The position numbers and the translations under genes were made by a program. A stretch of 64,000 nucleotides of DNA from Arthrobacter sp. ISL-30 (GTDB taxonomy: Bacteria; Actinomycetota; Actinomycetes; Actinomycetales; Micrococcaceae): assembly GCF_018613855.1 (NCBI RefSeq), contig NZ_JAGGPK010000026.1, positions 1-64,000 on the forward strand, written 5' to 3'. The notes below the pieces were generated by a model. That model searched no databases and was not told the origin of the DNA. It worked only from the letters and a program-made list of their open reading frames with translations. This document shows positions 26,153 to 34,647 of the stretch, one piece after another. Numbering within the stretch: the first letter of the stretch is position 1; every line of letters begins with the position of its first letter.

Positions 26153-28888
26153 ATGTCTAGGAAGACGCAAAGCTGGGGTCACGCTTCTGTTGCATTGGAA
26201 CCGGCGGAGTACAGGGGCTCAAGGCCCCCAAGTCATTTGAAATGGTCCGAGGTGGCGCGAAGCGTCGAGCTGGAGCGAATCCGGACCGCGCTGACTACGC
26301 CGGATTGCCTTGGAGTAGTCATCACAGGTGCGCACGGCGTCGGTAAGACTTCCTTGGGGCGGTTGGTTGTTTCGTCCCTGGGCAGCGAGCCCTTCATCCT
26401 TCAACTACGGACATTGCCCGGGTCAGCCTCCACCCCCTACAGCTGCTTCAGCTTTATGCTTGCCCGATTGCCGCAGAAGTACCTGGGCTCACCCACCGGG
26501 ATCCTGCAGGGCATCACCTCCATGATTCAGCAGGATGCCGGGGGCCGCGACGTGATTATCGTTGTAGACAACCCGGTGGGCATCGACGACATGAGCACGG
26601 GCGTCCTGATGAATATCCTCGTCACAGGGGCCGCACGCATCATCGCCATAGCACCGCACGCCAGTGAACTGCCGGCCGACTTCAACTGGCTGCTGCAGGA
26701 CGGCAGGCTGACCGAGGTCCGCCTTGAGACCTTGACTCGGCGTCAGACCGGCGAGGTGCTGACGGCAATGCTGGGCAATCGCCTCACCACCGCACTGGTC
26801 AGTACCCTGCACGCCATCACGGGCGGTAACCCGATGCTCCTGGAGTCCCTGGTAACAGAACAGAGGATGTGCGGGAATCTGGTCCTGGAGGGTTCCGTCT
26901 GGACACTCCTGGACGAAATCGTCCTGCAGGGAGGGCATGGACTGGAAGAGATTGTCAGGTCCCGGTGGGCCCGCGAAGAGCCGGAAACGCGTGATGTCAT
27001 CGAAATGCTGGCCTGCGCACGCCGGGTACCCCTCCAGAGCCTGGCCACTGTCTTCAGCGCCAAGACTCTCGCTGACATGGAAGATTCCGGCCTCCTCGCC
27101 GTAGACGACAGTGAGCGGCGCTGGGCCTCGCTGCGGCTGCAGTACATTGCCGACGTCGTTCGTGGATGGCTGACGGTGCCGCGCCGGCGGAAGCTGCGGT
27201 CCCTCCTGCTCGGTGACTCGGAGCCGGAGCTCTGGGAGATGACAGCCGAGGATATTCTCGCCTACGCCGCATGGACACACGAGTGCCAGGAGGTACTCGG
27301 TCCGGCACACGCACGGGCAGCCGCGGCTGTGGGGATCCAGCACTTTGACCCGAATTTTGCCCTCAGGTGCGTGGCTGATGTTCCCAGGGACAGCGTGCAA
27401 TGGGTAGGCGCACAACAGCAGAAGGCCGAGGCCTACCGGCTGCTGGCCAAGTATGACCAGGCGCTTGCCGCACTTGATGATGTTGCCCCGGAGCAGCTCG
27501 AGGCACTGTCCGCCCTGGAGCTGGCCGGCTATTTTTCGGCCCGCTGCGAAGTCCTCAGATGGGTTCCCGGACGGTCCGAAGAAATACCCCAGGTCCTGGC
27601 CGACGCCCGCGACCGGCTGGAAGCCATGCAGGAGTCAGGCGGCGAGCAGGCAGCCGGCCTCGAAGATGCGATGAAGCAGCTGGAACTGGATGAGTACATC
27701 CAGCTGGCCCATATGGGACAGTACAGCGAAATCGTGCATTCGCTCGAAGAAGCCGAGCGCGAAAACCCGTGGGAAAACTCCCGGCACAGGCTCAACTGTT
27801 CGATTCTCCTGATCGAAGCCTACGCAATCACAGGCCGTGAGCTGGATGCCCTTCGGTTGTGCGAAGTGACCAGCCACCGGATCGGCTCGACCCCTGATGT
27901 TCCCGGACTCTGGGACCACTTCCGGCTCCGCGCCTTCTGCGCGATGCTCCAAGCAGGGCAGTGGCGCAGTTGCCTGCGCCTGCTGGCTTCCGGACCCGTC
28001 GCGACCCCCAACAAACTTCAGTACCGTGGCGCTGCCTTGGATCTCGCCCGGGGGATGGCCAATCTCTTCTCCGGTTGCGGGCCCAAGGCCCTGGATTCGC
28101 TGCTGGCGGCCGTTGCCCAGCTTGAGCATCGGCCGGTGATGAACCTCCTTCCGCTGGCCTATGCGGCAACAGCATTCGCCTACAGCCAGATGGGTGATTC
28201 CTCCAACTCGTACAAGTACCTTGCCTTGGGGGACAAGACGGGCGGGCCCTCCAGCTACATCGAATCCTGGGCCACGGGCTTCTGTGCGGATATGGCGCGC
28301 CGTTGGCTGGGCGAGCCGGAAGCCCGGGAGCGGCTCATCCAATCGGCGCGCGACGACATAGCACACGAGCGCTATACAACGGCCGGCATCAGCCTCGTAG
28401 GCGCCACAGTCAACGGCCGCGAGGAAGACTTCATCCTCATGGCTGAGGTCGCGGCTCATCGGCAGGGTCCGCTGGCCCGCCTGTCCGGGCTCATGGCGAA
28501 GGGATGCCGGGAGCGCAATGCGCGGACCATGATGGAGGCCGCCGAGCTCGCTGCCAGCCTGGAGCTGGATGCCATGGAAGCACGATGCGTTGCACACGCC
28601 CTGGACTTCTCAAGGCTGACCTCGGAATACACCATCTCGCGTCAGGCCCAGGCCCGATTGGAGCAGTTGTCCCTGGTGGTCGCGGAGCTGCCGCTGGTGC
28701 CGCAGGGAAACGCTCCACTCCTCACGGAGCGGGAGAGGCAGATTGCCCGCCTTGCCGGCCATGGTGTTTCCAATCGGGACATCGCCAGGGACATCGGAGT
28801 GTCGGTACGGACAGTCGAGGGGCACCTTTATCAGGTGTTCGCCAAATTGAGCGTGTCGTCACGGCGTGATCTTCTTGGCCTCGTCTAA
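26153..28888 (+). CDS. large LuxR-family ATP-binding regulator (STAND/LAL type), first of a tandem pair
   Basis: 911 aa. The N-terminal ATPase has Walker A VVITGAHGVGKTSLGRLV near residue 60 and a Walker B-like IIVVDNPVGIDD. A helical, TPR-like middle region fills residues ~330-830. The C-terminal LuxR helix-turn-helix covers the last 65 residues (LTERERQIARLAGHGVSNRD, RTVEGHLYQVFAKL). This is the architecture of MalT-like signal-transducing ATPases that switch on DNA binding after sensing a ligand or partner. The ATG at 26153 has AAAGGA 6 nt upstream; a longer frame begins inside pth and is less likely. The ligand is unknown, and there is no metabolic operon next to it. Confidence 0.85.
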   Translation: MSRKTQSWGHASVALEPAEYRGSRPPSHLKWSEVARSVELERIRTALTTPDCLGVVITGAHGVGKTSLGRLVVSSLGSEPFILQLRTLPGSASTPYSCFSFMLARLPQKYLGSPTGILQGITSMIQQDAGGRDVIIVVDNPVGIDDMSTGVLMNILVTGAARIIAIAPHASELPADFNWLLQDGRLTEVRLETLTRRQTGEVLTAMLGNRLTTALVSTLHAITGGNPMLLESLVTEQRMCGNLVLEGSVWTLLDEIVLQGGHGLEEIVRSRWAREEPETRDVIEMLACARRVPLQSLATVFSAKTLADMEDSGLLAVDDSERRWASLRLQYIADVVRGWLTVPRRRKLRSLLLGDSEPELWEMTAEDILAYAAWTHECQEVLGPAHARAAAAVGIQHFDPNFALRCVADVPRDSVQWVGAQQQKAEAYRLLAKYDQALAALDDVAPEQLEALSALELAGYFSARCEVLRWVPGRSEEIPQVLADARDRLEAMQESGGEQAAGLEDAMKQLELDEYIQLAHMGQYSEIVHSLEEAERENPWENSRHRLNCSILLIEAYAITGRELDALRLCEVTSHRIGSTPDVPGLWDHFRLRAFCAMLQAGQWRSCLRLLASGPVATPNKLQYRGAALDLARGMANLFSGCGPKALDSLLAAVAQLEHRPVMNLLPLAYAATAFAYSQMGDSSNSYKYLALGDKTGGPSSYIESWATGFCADMARRWLGEPEARERLIQSARDDIAHERYTTAGISLVGATVNGREEDFILMAEVAAHRQGPLARLSGLMAKGCRERNARTMMEAAELAASLELDAMEARCVAHALDFSRLTSEYTISRQAQARLEQLSLVVAELPLVPQGNAPLLTERERQIARLAGHGVSNRDIARDIGVSVRTVEGHLYQVFAKLSVSSRRDLLGLV

Positions 28889-28892
28889 AAGC

Positions 28893-31571
28893 ATGGATGC
28901 CGGATCCCGCGGCCTGGCGGATGTAAATCCTGTCCGTTCCCATCCCTTGGTGGGCCGCAAAGAGTACATTGACGCCGCCGTCGGGGCCCTTCGCGGTGGT
29001 TCCACCGGCGCCGTCCTCCTCGTGGCGGAGGCCGGTTTGGGTAAGTCGGTCCTCGCGGAGAGCATAGCGTCAACGCTTGCCGACGAAATGATCGTGATGC
29101 GGGTGCACGGCAGCCCATCCCTGTCGAATGTCCCCTACGGGGTGCTGGCTCCCTACCTCGTTGACCTGCCCGATGATCCCACCAATTCCCAGATCGCCAT
29201 TCTTCGAGCATTCTGGGCCCAGTTTGAACGGCTACGGGCAGGAAGGGACCTGCCGCTGCTCCTGGTCGTGGATGATGCCCACGAACTGGACGAGGCTACG
29301 GCCAACGTGATCGTCGATCTCATCACAGCGAACTGGGCGAAAGTGGTTGCTTCCTGTCGGCCCCGCCCAGGACTGCCGCCAGCCATGATGCAGCTGTGGT
29401 ACGACAGCATGGCGGAGCGCTTTGAGCTGGAGCCGTTAACCCGGCAGAGTATCGGCGAGATCATCGAACACACGCTTGGAGCCCAAGTCCTGGCAAGCAC
29501 CGTCCACATGTTCTGGACTGCATCGGAGGGCAATCCGCTCATCCTGAATTGCCTCATCCGGGATGCCCTCGAGGAAGGGGTGCTTGTCAGGAAAGACGGC
29601 GTGTGGCTCCTCACGGGGCGGCTCACCGCTGACGGCCCGGCACTGAAAGACCTGGTGCGCAACCAGCTCCTGCGCAGGACGTCCGTGGAGCGGGAGGCGC
29701 TGAAGATGATCGCCCTCGCCGAGCCCGTTGGCCTGAATGCCCTCGAAGCAACAGCCGGGGCGGACATGGTCCAGGCACTTGTCGAGAGCCAACTAGTGGC
29801 GGTGGAAGACGACGGCGAAACGAATCTCTGCCTGCGGTATCCGGTCTTTGGCGAGGCGATCAGGAGTATGGTCTCCGCTTCCAGGAGCCTCCAGCTGCGC
29901 CAGCAGCTCAGCAGCTACGTCGACCGCCAGCCGGCATCCGAGGCGTCCAGGCTGAGGATGGTTCGCTGGTCGCTTGATGCAGGCATGACCGTGCCCGAGC
30001 GGCAGCTGCTCAGCGCGGCCCGGCAGGCGGCGCAGAGTTTTCAGAACATTGCCGCCGTTAACCTGGCAGCCCGGATCCACGACGGCGCCCTCCGCCCGGC
30101 GGCACGGTCCGTCGCCGCGAGAGCCCAATTCAATGCCGGCCGCTACACTGAGGCGCTCCGCTCAATCGAGGCCGGGAGTCACTTCAGTGGTGTGGTTACT
30201 GCCACTGCAGGAGAAGTCCTCCTGCAACTGAACATCCAGCATTGCCTTGGACCGGGGCACCACCCGCCCTTGTCCGATATTGCCGTGCTTCGCGACGCCG
30301 CCCTGCAGAGGGAGAGCACCGACGAGGCCGTGCGGGGCTTGTATGCCCTTGACCTGGCCGGGGAGTTTGGCCTTCTTGGGGCAGCCCTCGACGAGCTGGA
30401 AGAAGTGCTGCTGAGGGGAGCCGAGGGATCGGAAGCAGATTCGCTTGCGATGTTCCTGCTGGCCATGCGGTCCGATGTCCAGTGTGCGCAGGGCGATCCT
30501 GTAGCAGCGCAGGCCACGTTGGAGAAGGCAGGCGCGCACTTGGGAAACCATCCCGGGGAGCTGTTCTTCTTTCCGGAATTCCTGATGTTCCGGCGTGCCT
30601 CCGCCCTGTTGGACGCCGGTGAATGGCGGGAGGCCGAGAGGCTCCTCTCCGACTATGAAGAGACAGCTGGTGCCGCGTTGCTGACCTTCGGCGGCAGCAT
30701 CGAGTACTTGAGGGGAATTTCCTTGTTCCGGCAAGGCCGCCTTGATCAGTCCTTCAGCGTCCTCCGGCCGGCCGTAGAAGCGTTGCGAACGAATGATCCC
30801 CTGCAGCTCCTCGCCCCTGCCCTGGCAGTCGCGAGCTATTCAGCGGCAAGGTCCGGAGAGGTTCAGCAGGCACAAAGACTGCTGGATCAGTCGGCGGAGC
30901 TCGGCAGCCAGGGGACTGAAACGACGTCGGCCTTCGCGGACATGTTTACTGCGGCGGCCCGGGACGCACTGGTCAGAGGCGGCTCTGGCCTGGCTGAGCT
31001 CCGTGACATCCTCTCCCGGAGCGGGACTGCTCTTCCGGCGTCGACCGAACTTCAAGGATTGTCCCTCTGGCTTGAGCTTGACGGCGGGGAGGCAACTCAA
31101 GCAATTGAGGACCTGACTGCCGGCATGGCGGGGCGCTGGGCCAAGGCCTGGAACCTCTATGCGTCTGCACGCACAATCGTCGATCCCGTTGACTGCCTTG
31201 ACGCTGCGGAGACCATCCACGGCCTTGGCACACTGCGGCTTGCCAGGGATTGTTTTGCCCGTGCGGCCGGACTTTACGAAGCCGCCGGGGACAGGCTTGG
31301 TGCCAGGCAGGCAATGGCACGGCGTGACCACTGCGAGCGAGCGCTCGGGGAGCGGCCCGGCTCCGAATCCCAGTCGGCACCCCTACCCGCCGTCATGCTG
31401 ACGCGCAGGGAAAGGGACATTGTTACGCTGGCCGTCGAGGGGCTCACTGACCGCCAAATCGCAGAACGGCTGATGGTGTCGGTGCGGACGGTTGAAGGAC
31501 ATCTTTACCGCAGTTACGCCAAGCTGGGCATCCGGAGTCGCGAGGAGCTGCGTGGAGCTGCCGGGCTCTGA
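28893..31571 (+). CDS. large LuxR-family ATP-binding regulator (STAND/LAL type), second of a tandem pair
   Basis: About 892 aa from the ATG at 28893, or 901 aa from a GTG at 28866 that overlaps the previous gene. Neither start has a good Shine-Dalgarno. The AAA ATPase domain begins HPLVGRKEYIDAAV, with Walker A VAEAGLGKSVLAESI and Walker B LLLVVDDAHELDEA. Helical repeats fill the middle, and the C-terminal LuxR HTH is LTRRERDIVTLAVEGLTDRQ with RTVEGHLYRSYAKLG. The domain plan equals the preceding gene but overall similarity is modest, suggesting an old duplication. The 4-bp gap implies one transcript. Here the Walker B is canonical, unlike the first copy. Confidence 0.85.
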   Translation: MDAGSRGLADVNPVRSHPLVGRKEYIDAAVGALRGGSTGAVLLVAEAGLGKSVLAESIASTLADEMIVMRVHGSPSLSNVPYGVLAPYLVDLPDDPTNSQIAILRAFWAQFERLRAGRDLPLLLVVDDAHELDEATANVIVDLITANWAKVVASCRPRPGLPPAMMQLWYDSMAERFELEPLTRQSIGEIIEHTLGAQVLASTVHMFWTASEGNPLILNCLIRDALEEGVLVRKDGVWLLTGRLTADGPALKDLVRNQLLRRTSVEREALKMIALAEPVGLNALEATAGADMVQALVESQLVAVEDDGETNLCLRYPVFGEAIRSMVSASRSLQLRQQLSSYVDRQPASEASRLRMVRWSLDAGMTVPERQLLSAARQAAQSFQNIAAVNLAARIHDGALRPAARSVAARAQFNAGRYTEALRSIEAGSHFSGVVTATAGEVLLQLNIQHCLGPGHHPPLSDIAVLRDAALQRESTDEAVRGLYALDLAGEFGLLGAALDELEEVLLRGAEGSEADSLAMFLLAMRSDVQCAQGDPVAAQATLEKAGAHLGNHPGELFFFPEFLMFRRASALLDAGEWREAERLLSDYEETAGAALLTFGGSIEYLRGISLFRQGRLDQSFSVLRPAVEALRTNDPLQLLAPALAVASYSAARSGEVQQAQRLLDQSAELGSQGTETTSAFADMFTAAARDALVRGGSGLAELRDILSRSGTALPASTELQGLSLWLELDGGEATQAIEDLTAGMAGRWAKAWNLYASARTIVDPVDCLDAAETIHGLGTLRLARDCFARAAGLYEAAGDRLGARQAMARRDHCERALGERPGSESQSAPLPAVMLTRRERDIVTLAVEGLTDRQIAERLMVSVRTVEGHLYRSYAKLGIRSREELRGAAGL

Positions 31572-31578
31572 GCCCCGG

Positions 31579-31633
31579 ACAAGAATTTCCCAACAAGAAT
31601 TTCCCAACAAGAATTCCCGACAAGAATTTCCCG
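31579..31633. repeat. four tandem copies of a 13-14-bp unit
   Basis: ACAAGAATTTCCCA occurs at 31579-31592 and 31593-31606, then ACAAGAATTCCCG at 31607-31619 (one T lost) and ACAAGAATTTCCCG at 31620-31633. It starts 7 bp after the second LuxR stop. The array is AT-richer than its surroundings. Confidence 0.9.
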
Positions 31634-31845
31634 GGAACGGTGTACGCACCCCTGCCTGAACGGTTAACTGAGTAGCTCCAGCTACGCCCCATGGTCAATG
31701 CGGCGACTGAATCAAACAAGCTGAGTACAGCCAAGTGTCCTTCCCGGGTGGACCGAAACATGTGAGTACCGTTACGTAGCTAGCCCCCTCGAAGGCCCTT
31801 TTGAAGACGAGTAGGCGCTACGGATGCGCGCCGGACCGCCACGCG

Positions 31846-31864
31846 GTTGACTGAATATGTCAAC
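31846..31864. promoter_or_regulatory. perfect inverted repeat, operator-like
   Basis: GTTGAC-TGAATAT-GTCAAC is a perfect 6-bp inverted repeat with a 7-bp AT-rich spacer, in the 620-bp gene-free region after the LuxR pair. It could be a dimeric regulator's operator. The first arm also contains TTGAC, which resembles a -35 box. Confidence 0.4.
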
Positions 31865-32074
31865 TTGAAACGGGCAAGAAGGTCTCAGGATGCGTATTAC
31901 CCCAGCTGGATTTGGCAACGGCCCCAGGCCGATGTGCTCCAGCTTTGCGCATCACTTCCTATGGCCCACTTTTCACAGGACACCTCGACTTGAATTAGTT
32001 CTTGAATCACTCCGGGTTCCACGTACTGGTCTCGACCGGTGCCCTGCCATGACAGGCAGCGGCACCCCCAGGAC

Positions 32075-32135
32075 GGAGCCGGCGGCGTTAGAGTCTTCTG
32101 AGACCAAGGCTCTACCCCCAGCCGCCGCCGGCTCC
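32075..32135 (+). terminator. large GC-rich hairpin upstream of the nucleotidyltransferase gene
   Basis: GGAGCCGGCGGC (32075-32086) pairs with GCCGCCGGCTCC (32124-32135), and TAGAG (32089-32093) pairs with CTCTA (32110-32114) inside it. It lies 56 bp before the start codon at 32192. It may end transcription from upstream, or act in the leader of the nucleotidyltransferase mRNA. Confidence 0.45.
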
Positions 32136-32191
32136 CCAAACCTCCTTCCAGGCAGTGGCTGCGTCCTGAATCACCGAAAGGACGCCTCGGC

Positions 32192-32653
32192 ATGGACCTC
32201 AAAGTAGCGTACGTGCCAGGCGCTTTCGACTTGTTCCATGTGGGCCACCTGAACGTCCTGAACTATGCCAAGAGCCGTTGCCACTATCTGATCGCCGGCG
32301 TAGTGTCCGACGAGATCCTGGAACAGGTTAAGGGCCGCCCGTCGGTGGTTCCGCTCGCGGAACGCATGGAGATCGTGCGAAACGTCGGCTACGTGGACAT
32401 GGTGTTTGCCGAAACAGTCCGGGACGAAATGCAGGTGTGGGAAGAGCTCAGGTTCAACATGTTCTTCAAGGGTGATGACTGGAGGGGCACCCCGGAAGGC
32501 CGGCGACTTGAGGAGTCTTTCACGGCTGTGGGCGTCGAGGTCGTGTACCTTCCTCCTGCTGTCCACACCTCCAGTACGGCACTCCGAACTGAGCTGGGAC
32601 TCATAGTGGAGCCGATCAAAACGGGATCATGGACCCAGGGAAGCTGGTTGTGA
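32192..32653 (+). CDS. TagD-like adenylyl/cytidylyltransferase family protein
   Basis: 153 aa. The nucleotidyltransferase signature is intact: YVPGAFDLFHVGHLNVL (HxGH, CTP/ATP binding) near residue 8, FFKGDDWRGTPEG near 95 and HTSSTALR near the C-terminus, which occupies the place of the STT-type motif. Relatives make CDP-glycerol or other CDP-activated alcohols for wall teichoic acids or lipids. The start has AAAGGA upstream. No teichoic-acid polymerase or glycosyltransferase is adjacent, so the substrate is uncertain. The gene stands alone between the LuxR pair and sufS. Confidence 0.8.
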   Translation: MDLKVAYVPGAFDLFHVGHLNVLNYAKSRCHYLIAGVVSDEILEQVKGRPSVVPLAERMEIVRNVGYVDMVFAETVRDEMQVWEELRFNMFFKGDDWRGTPEGRRLEESFTAVGVEVVYLPPAVHTSSTALRTELGLIVEPIKTGSWTQGSWL

Positions 32654-32692
32654 TTCACAGAAGATTCACAAACGGCCTTTCGGGTTATGGGA

Positions 32693-32722
32693 TAATTAGG
32701 TTCAGTTATTGTGACCTAATTA
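32693..32722. promoter_or_regulatory. AT-rich perfect inverted repeat upstream of sufS
   Basis: TAATTAGGT (32693-32701) and ACCTAATTA (32714-32722) are exact inverse copies 12 bp apart, 60 bp before the sufS start. The arms TTAGGT/ACCTAA equal half-sites of the DtxR/IdeR iron box, but the spacing is 5 bp longer than in that 19-bp box. It could also be a terminator for the upstream gene. Confidence 0.4.
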
Positions 32723-32782
32723 GCCAGGCTCCGGCAGTCGGCAAATTGGGCCGCTGTCCGTGCCGACACAGGAGCCCCTGCC

Positions 32783-34105
32783 GTGGTCGCTACACCTGCC
32801 CATCTCCTCCCCTCTGTTGGCCTCCCCTCGGCGGCACAGTTGGGAAACGAAGAGGTCCTTCGCATCCGCAATGACTTCCCGATCCTCCAGCAGCCGGTTA
32901 ACGGGATGCCGCTTGTGTACCTGGATTCCGGCGCGACGTCGCAGAACCCGCTCAGCGTGATCGAGTCGGAGCAGGAGTTCTACGAGCAGCGGAACTCGGC
33001 CGTGCATCGTGGCGCCCATTTCCTGGCCGTGGAAGCGACCGAAGGCTTCGAGGACGCACGTGCCACTGTGGCATCCTTCATCGTAGCCGATTGGGACGAG
33101 GTGGTGTGGACGTCCAACGCCACAGAGGGGCTGAACCTTCTTAGCTATTCGTTCCTCAACGCTTCCTTGCCGGGAGCAGCTCCGGAAGCCGCGCAGTTCG
33201 CCTTGGGTTCGGGGGACGAAATCGTGGTGACGGAAATGGAGCATCACGCCAACCTGATTCCCTGGCAGCAGTTGGCGCAGCGCACTGGTGCCATCGTCCG
33301 GTACATTCCCGTCGACGATCACGGCGTGCTGGACCTGGAAGCTGCCGAAAGCATCGTGGGACCCCGCACGCGCATCCTGGCCTTCACGCACGCCTCCAAC
33401 GTCCTGGGGACCATCAACCCGGTCGAGCGCCTGGTCCGCCTGGCCCATGGCGTGGGCGCGCTCGTAGTGCTCGACGCGTGCCAGTCGGCGCCGCACATGC
33501 CCCTGGACGTGAAGGACCTTGACGTCGACTTCGCCGTGCTGTCCGGCCACAAGATGCTGGCCCCTACCGGCGTCGGCGTGCTTTACGGCAAGTCGGAGCT
33601 GCTCAATGCAATGCCCCCGTTCCTCACGGGCGGTTCCATGATCACCACCGTCACAATGGAGAAAGCGGAATTCCTCCCGTCGCCGCAGCGCTTCGAGGCG
33701 GGCACGCAGAAGATATCGCAGGCAATTGCCCTGGCGTCGGCCGCCAACTACCTGACGGAGACCGGCATGGGCCGGATCCACGAATGGGAGTCAGTGCTGG
33801 GCATGCGCCTCGTGGAGGGCCTCGCCAGTATTCCGGGCGTCCGGGTCCTCGGCCCGGAGGCCGGCGTAGAACGGCTGGGGCTGGCGTCTTTCGACGTCGA
33901 GGGTGTCCACGCGCACGACGTCGGACAGTTCCTGGACAGCAGGGGTATCGCCGTTCGGGTGGGCCACCACTGCGCACAGCCGCTGCATCGCCGCTACGGG
34001 CTGACGGCCACCACCCGTGCCAGCACGTATCTTTACAACACCACCGACGACGTCGACGCCCTCCTTGAGGGTGTTGCCGCGGTCCGTGGATACTTCGGAG
34101 CGTAA
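32783..34105 (+). CDS. sufS: SufS-type cysteine desulfurase
   Basis: 440 aa. A PLP enzyme that takes sulfur from cysteine for Fe-S cluster assembly. The PLP-binding Lys is in SGHKMLAPTGVGVLYG, the catalytic Cys in VRVGHHCAQPLHRRYG near residue 395, and the PLP-phosphate region in THASNVLGTINP. SufS desulfurases hand sulfur to SufU, encoded 9 bp downstream. The GTG start has CAGGAG 8 nt upstream. No sufBCD genes are nearby, so this pair may serve a separate scaffold or be unlinked from the main suf operon. Confidence 0.92.
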   Translation: MVATPAHLLPSVGLPSAAQLGNEEVLRIRNDFPILQQPVNGMPLVYLDSGATSQNPLSVIESEQEFYEQRNSAVHRGAHFLAVEATEGFEDARATVASFIVADWDEVVWTSNATEGLNLLSYSFLNASLPGAAPEAAQFALGSGDEIVVTEMEHHANLIPWQQLAQRTGAIVRYIPVDDHGVLDLEAAESIVGPRTRILAFTHASNVLGTINPVERLVRLAHGVGALVVLDACQSAPHMPLDVKDLDVDFAVLSGHKMLAPTGVGVLYGKSELLNAMPPFLTGGSMITTVTMEKAEFLPSPQRFEAGTQKISQAIALASAANYLTETGMGRIHEWESVLGMRLVEGLASIPGVRVLGPEAGVERLGLASFDVEGVHAHDVGQFLDSRGIAVRVGHHCAQPLHRRYGLTATTRASTYLYNTTDDVDALLEGVAAVRGYFGA

Positions 34106-34114
34106 GGAAGCGGC

Positions 34115-34579
34115 ATGGGCCTCGAACAGCTGTACCAGCAGGTTATCCTCGACCATTCAAAGAGCAGGCACGGCAGCGGACTGGCCTCGACTGCAGCTCC
34201 GGAAGGAGCGGCGTCAGGGCAGTCGCATCAGCTGAACCCTGTGTGCGGAGACGAGATCACCGTCCGGGTTGCGGTGAGTGACGGGCATGTCAGCCAGATT
34301 CGCTGGGACGGGGCGGGCTGTTCCATCTCCATGGCTTCGGCCTCGGTGCTGTCCGATCTTGCGGAGGGTATGGAGATCGGTGAGTTCACCGGCGTCATCG
34401 CCACGTTCAGGGATATGCTGCGGTCCCGCGGGAAGGTGACCGCGGACCCCGAGGTCCTAGGGGACGCGGCAGCGTTCGAAGGTGTCTCACGCTACGCTGC
34501 GCGGGTCAAGTGCGCCATGATTTCCTGGGTGGCCGCGGAGGATGCGCTGGGCCAGGCAGTCTCAAAGTCCGGTAAATAG
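34115..34579 (+). CDS. sufU: SufU family iron-sulfur cluster assembly sulfur-transfer protein
   Basis: 154 aa. The three conserved Cys that, with Asp, bind zinc in SufU are visible: NPVCGDEI near residue 44, GAGCSISMAS near 69 and RVKCAMISW near 130. The insertion between the second and third Cys sets it apart from IscU. SufU is the zinc-dependent sulfur acceptor of SufS in Gram-positive bacteria. It follows sufS by 9 bp in an operon that ends at a strong hairpin. Confidence 0.93.
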   Translation: MGLEQLYQQVILDHSKSRHGSGLASTAAPEGAASGQSHQLNPVCGDEITVRVAVSDGHVSQIRWDGAGCSISMASASVLSDLAEGMEIGEFTGVIATFRDMLRSRGKVTADPEVLGDAAAFEGVSRYAARVKCAMISWVAAEDALGQAVSKSGK

Positions 34580-34584
34580 CCGGC

Positions 34585-34636
34585 CCCTGTTCCGCGAGTT
34601 CCTTGAGGAGCTCATCAAGTAACTCGCGGAACGGGG
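34585..34636. terminator. bidirectional terminator between sufU and the SCO4848-family gene
   Basis: CCCTGTTCCGCGAGTT (34585-34600) pairs with AACTCGCGGAACGGGG (34621-34636), 16 bp with one G-T. The loop can itself fold (CTTGA/TCAAG). It sits between convergent genes. Confidence 0.8.
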
Positions 34637-34647
34637 CGTTGCATAAC

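Noticed and set aside
31890..32207. A 105-codon frame in the gene-free region after the LuxR pair
   Set aside because: It runs through the strong hairpin at 32075-32135, overlaps the nucleotidyltransferase start and has no Shine-Dalgarno or recognisable domain.
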